From: Chrysogorgia sp. JL179-B06 | Lineage: Eukaryota > Cnidaria > Anthozoa > Scleralcyonacea > Chrysogorgiidae | Assembly: GCA_035772405.1 (NCBI GenBank) | Contig: JAYKKM010000439.1 | Coordinates: 8,425,001 to 8,489,000, forward strand | Direction: 5' to 3' | Length of the DNA stretch: 64,000 nt | Part shown: positions 60,885 to 64,000 of the stretch, piece after piece | How the letters are laid out: the number at the start of each line of letters is the position of its first letter | Numbering within the stretch: the first letter of the stretch is position 1 | Notes under the pieces: generated by a model | Database searches by the model: none | What the model saw: the letters and a program-made list of their open reading frames with translations, nothing else | What the model was told of the DNA's origin: nothing | Program-made: the position numbers and the translations under genes

Positions 60885-61780
60885 AGATGTGTGAAGTTGA
60901 TCGTCCAGGTTGTTGTAGTCTTGAGAAAGACTATTGTTGGTAACTGACGTTTCGACGGCCTCAGGGGCAGTTATCTTCAGAGTCAAGTAAAGTGTGTTTG
61001 TCAGGTTTGCCGAAATATACGTCTGGTTCATTACGTCATCGTTTGTTTGTGTCATAGTGTGAGTGGATGTTGCGTCATGCATTGAGCATGGGCCAATATT
61101 GTTTGTCAGTAGGTCTATTGTTCGTTGGTGTGTGCAAAGAAGTATGTTGTATGGTGTCAGTAATTGTTGTGATGTGTTAAGTAGTTTATGTTCCAAGTTG
61201 GTATACCAACTTTCTAAGGCCAAAATAAAAAATACCTTGGTTTCCGGTTTCCCTACCCTACCAGTTTTTGGCCAGTAAAATACCGACCCTAATCTTTTTA
61301 TTGAAATTTTGAAAAGCCTTGGTACAAGTTGCAGCTTAATTTGCATCCTGGGATAGTAAACATGGCTGTCTATCCAGGCAGCATCCTCAAGATCAGCGTG
61401 GTTTGGTAAAACCTATTGTTCGTCCATGCAATGTTTGGAAAAAAAAAGTAAAAAAAAAAAAGAAAACACGACCTACAGGTACCCTACCTAATTTTTTCAG
61501 GATGAAATAGGAAACCCAGGTATTTTTTTTCTTGGCCTAATGTAAGTCACTGTTTGTAGTTTGTGTTAAAGGCGATACATTCAGCCGAGTCCCAGTCAAT
61601 ATCGTGTTTTGTTTGTATGTGGTGTTCAGCTATGTGATTACTGTAGTCCTGTGCCCGTTTCTAGTATAACTCGTTTGTGTTCAGCTAGTCTGATTTTTAG
61701 GTTTCTGCTGGTTTCACCAATAAAAGTGTCCTGGCAGTCGGCGCATCATAAGACTGTTAGAGAGTCGCAGCTGACTGCCA
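60885..61780 (-). mobile_element. Penelope-like GIY-YIG 3' end, minus-strand copy
   Basis: Minus reading contains DTFIGETSRNLKIRLAEHK (about 61690-61750), LESWYTNLEHKLLN (about 61185-61225), and the 3' region APEAVETSVTNNSLSQDYNN (about 60915-60975). Interrupted by the MITE at 61218-61537. Stops present. Confidence 0.65.
61218..61537. mobile_element. 320-bp TAA-flanked MITE inside the Penelope-like copy
   Basis: GGCCAAAATAAAAAATACC and its near inverse at the right end. TAA at 61215-61217 and 61538-61540. The empty site CATTAGAAAG exists in the sister copy at 61944-61953, confirming the 3-bp duplication (TWA type). Confidence 0.85.
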
Positions 61781-62220
61781 GGGTTTGAGAGTAACAATTA
61801 GACTAGCTGAACACAAACAAGCTACTAGAAATGGGGACAGGACTAATCACATAGCTGCAGAACACCACATACAAACAAAACACAATATTGACTGGGACTT
61901 GGCTGAATGTATCACCTTTAGCACGAACTACAAACAGCGACTTACATTAGAAAGTTGGTATACCAACTTGGAACATAAACCACTTAACAGATCACAACAA
62001 TTACCAACACCATACAAACTTATTCGCACACACCAACGAACAATAGACCTACCTACAAACAATTCACCCAAGCTTAACACTTGATGCAACACCCACTCAC
62101 ATTGATTATGACACAAACAACCGATGAGGAACAATATTGGCCCACACTTAATGCATGATGCAACACACACTCACACTAATTATGACACAAACAAACAATG
62201 ACGTAATGAACCAGACGTAT
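61755..62220 (+). mobile_element. Penelope-like GIY-YIG 3' end, plus-strand copy
   Basis: Frame 61785-62084: VTIRLAEHKQATRNGDRTNH, HHIQTKHNIDWDLAECITF, RLTLESWYTNLEHKPLN, in the same order as in the minus copy. It is cut at 62225 by the junction of the large repeat. Confidence 0.65.
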
Positions 62221-62225
62221 ATATA

Positions 62226-64000
62226 GAGTGAGATCTTCATCCATCCACCCAGTGACGCTTTTCGCTACACAACACTTGGTTTTGTACTCTTCATTAAGCT
62301 TGTTTACTTCACGCTTTCCTCCCTTGAAGACAAAAAAGGGTTTCTTCTTTTCACTATCAGCCGTTACAGTTAGGCGATTTTTCATGGCCAGTTGTCTTCA
62401 AGTGTACAATGTACAGTATGAGCACCGCGTTTCTCCGGCACAGTTGATTTTGAGATCATAATCGTTCTAAATTGCAGTTTCATCCATTACATTGTTATGA
62501 CATTTTTCATTCCATAGTTGATCCGCTTTTTACGTATTTTCCTATATTCAAAATGTACGAGAAATGTATCAGTCTGCTTCTGTTGTGCGGCGCCTTAGAC
62601 TCAGACTAATACTGCTCATGAACTTTTCAAGCCTGCAACAACGACTGAATCACAAAGCCTTGTAACGTGAATCACACCGCTGCTTTTTTTTTGCAAAGAC
62701 GTTGCTTTAGACATTACTGAGTTTTCGCGAAACCCTTTGCTTCTTCTTTCACTTATTCAATCCAAAACAACCTCGTCGAGTTCACGATCATTGAGTTTAC
62801 GACCACCACCTTTCCACCAGAAGTTACGCATTCCACCAGCAGTTGCGCTTATTCTTGAAGCCTTAGCTTTACTCTTCTTCCAATGTCGAACGCTGTGTCG
62901 ATCGATGTTGCATTTTCTATCAGCCGCGCGAATTGAGTATTCTTCTGCAAATTTTATTACTTCCAACTTAAAATCTATAGAATGACGCCGTATTTTGCCA
63001 TCTTTCTGGAAAGTCATCTCGCTACCAGACATCTTTGTAATCAACGTAATGCCCCAGGCCCCCAACTCTTGCCGTATAAGAAACTTGTCAAACTTCCAGC
63101 TTAACACAAGCACACGTTCCGCGTCAAAATATTTGACTGCTCTGTCTGGCCTAAAAATAACCATTAGTAATGGCCCTCAGATCAGTAGTAATGGCCAGAG
63201 GCGGACCTCTGCGAAGACAGGGCAATCTCAATTATGATTTGTTTATGATTCGACCATGTGCAAATTTTGATCCGAAACGCGTGCAAAGCTTGTTAAACTG
63301 GAAGTTTGACAAGTTTCTTATGGCAATAGTCGGAGCATAAGCATCTATACGAAGAGATTTTTGGAGAGGAATTTGCTGCTTCTATTGCCCCGGCGTAACA
63401 GGGCATGGTTGGTTATGACACAAGTAGAAAACTAAAACATCTATCAAACTGACATGACATCATTTTGTCGTTCTCTCAGAATATACAGTGTGACTTGTAA
63501 TGTGGTTATTTCAATATGTCTGAGTTCTGGTATAGCTAAATGGTTAGAACATCTAACTGAGAAGGTTGTGGGTTTGATTCCCATCTGGGACTCTGCAATT
63601 TTGTCCTTCGTTTTTCTTCTTTTTAGGTTTAAGGAATATATTTCGGTTAGGGTAAGGGTTAGTATTGTTGATAAAATGATACAATATTACATCAATTTCA
63701 TGGGTGGGGACTAGTGCTGACCATCTAAGGAGAATTTAGGAATATCTAAGGAGAACTAAGGAGATCTAAGGAGAGTTAAGGAGATCTAAGGACAGTTAAG
63801 GAGAGTTAAGGAGATCTAAGGAGAGCTAAGGGGATGTAAGGAGAGTTAAGGATATCTAAGGAGAGCTGAGGAGATCTAAGATGAGTTGAGGAGATCTAAG
63901 GTGAGCTGAGGAGATCTAAGGAGAGTTAACAGGCGCGGATTTAGAAGTTAGTCGCATAAATTAGATTTAGAATTTGCAATTCAAAATACCTGTGAATAAC
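62226..64000. repeat. Direct repeat, copy 2 (runs off the window)
   Basis: Repeats 55475-57249 without a visible difference, including the pogo helix-turn-helix frame (63164-62757, minus), the SINE (63516-63601), the minisatellite start (63719) and the MITE start (63930). Confidence 0.95.

Overview
This window is animal nuclear DNA: AT-rich, intron-containing and very rich in transposons, with three recognisable host genes and one probable one. The genes (PTK7-type pseudokinase, PIGG, KRI1) are ordinary metazoan genes. The repeat set (Penelope-like, DIRS-like and endonuclease-type LINE relics, many MITEs, a 5S-rRNA-derived SINE) suits an invertebrate such as a cnidarian or sponge. The phylum is my inference.

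Layout. 1-3.9 kb: 3' end of a PTK7-like gene (+), a transmembrane exon and one exon holding the whole pseudokinase domain. 4-13.7 kb: no confident gene; TA- and TWA-flanked MITEs, a 49-bp tandem repeat, a 460-bp AT microsatellite and a broken DIRS-like element. 13.7-15.3 kb: an intact single-exon type II membrane protein resembling O-fucosyltransferases. 15.3-33.8 kb: a dense transposon graveyard (nested palindromes, Penelope-like RT and GIY-YIG fragments, APE-type LINEs, two copies of a restriction-like-endonuclease LINE, one split by another LINE).

33.9-59.35 kb (-): a complete nine-exon PIGG gene (GPI ethanolamine-phosphate transferase 2). I joined the exons by splice sites and phase; every junction is in phase and the sum is 2985 nt (994 codons plus stop). 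Its introns hold most of the other repeats: LINEs, MITEs, 5S- and tRNA-derived SINEs and three minisatellites. 59.46 kb onward (+): the first two exons of a KRI1-like ribosome-biogenesis gene, head to head with PIGG; only 106 bp separate the two start codons, and that gap holds a duplicated 23-bp motif.

The end of the window (62226-64000) repeats 55475-57249 at a constant 6751-bp offset. The repeated unit would contain the PIGG/KRI1 promoter and first exons, so this is either a recent tandem duplication or an assembly artefact. Several insertions can be dated relative to each other and have readable target-site duplications (TTAA, TAA/TTA, 5 bp, 8 bp, 9 bp), which makes the window a useful transposon stratigraphy.
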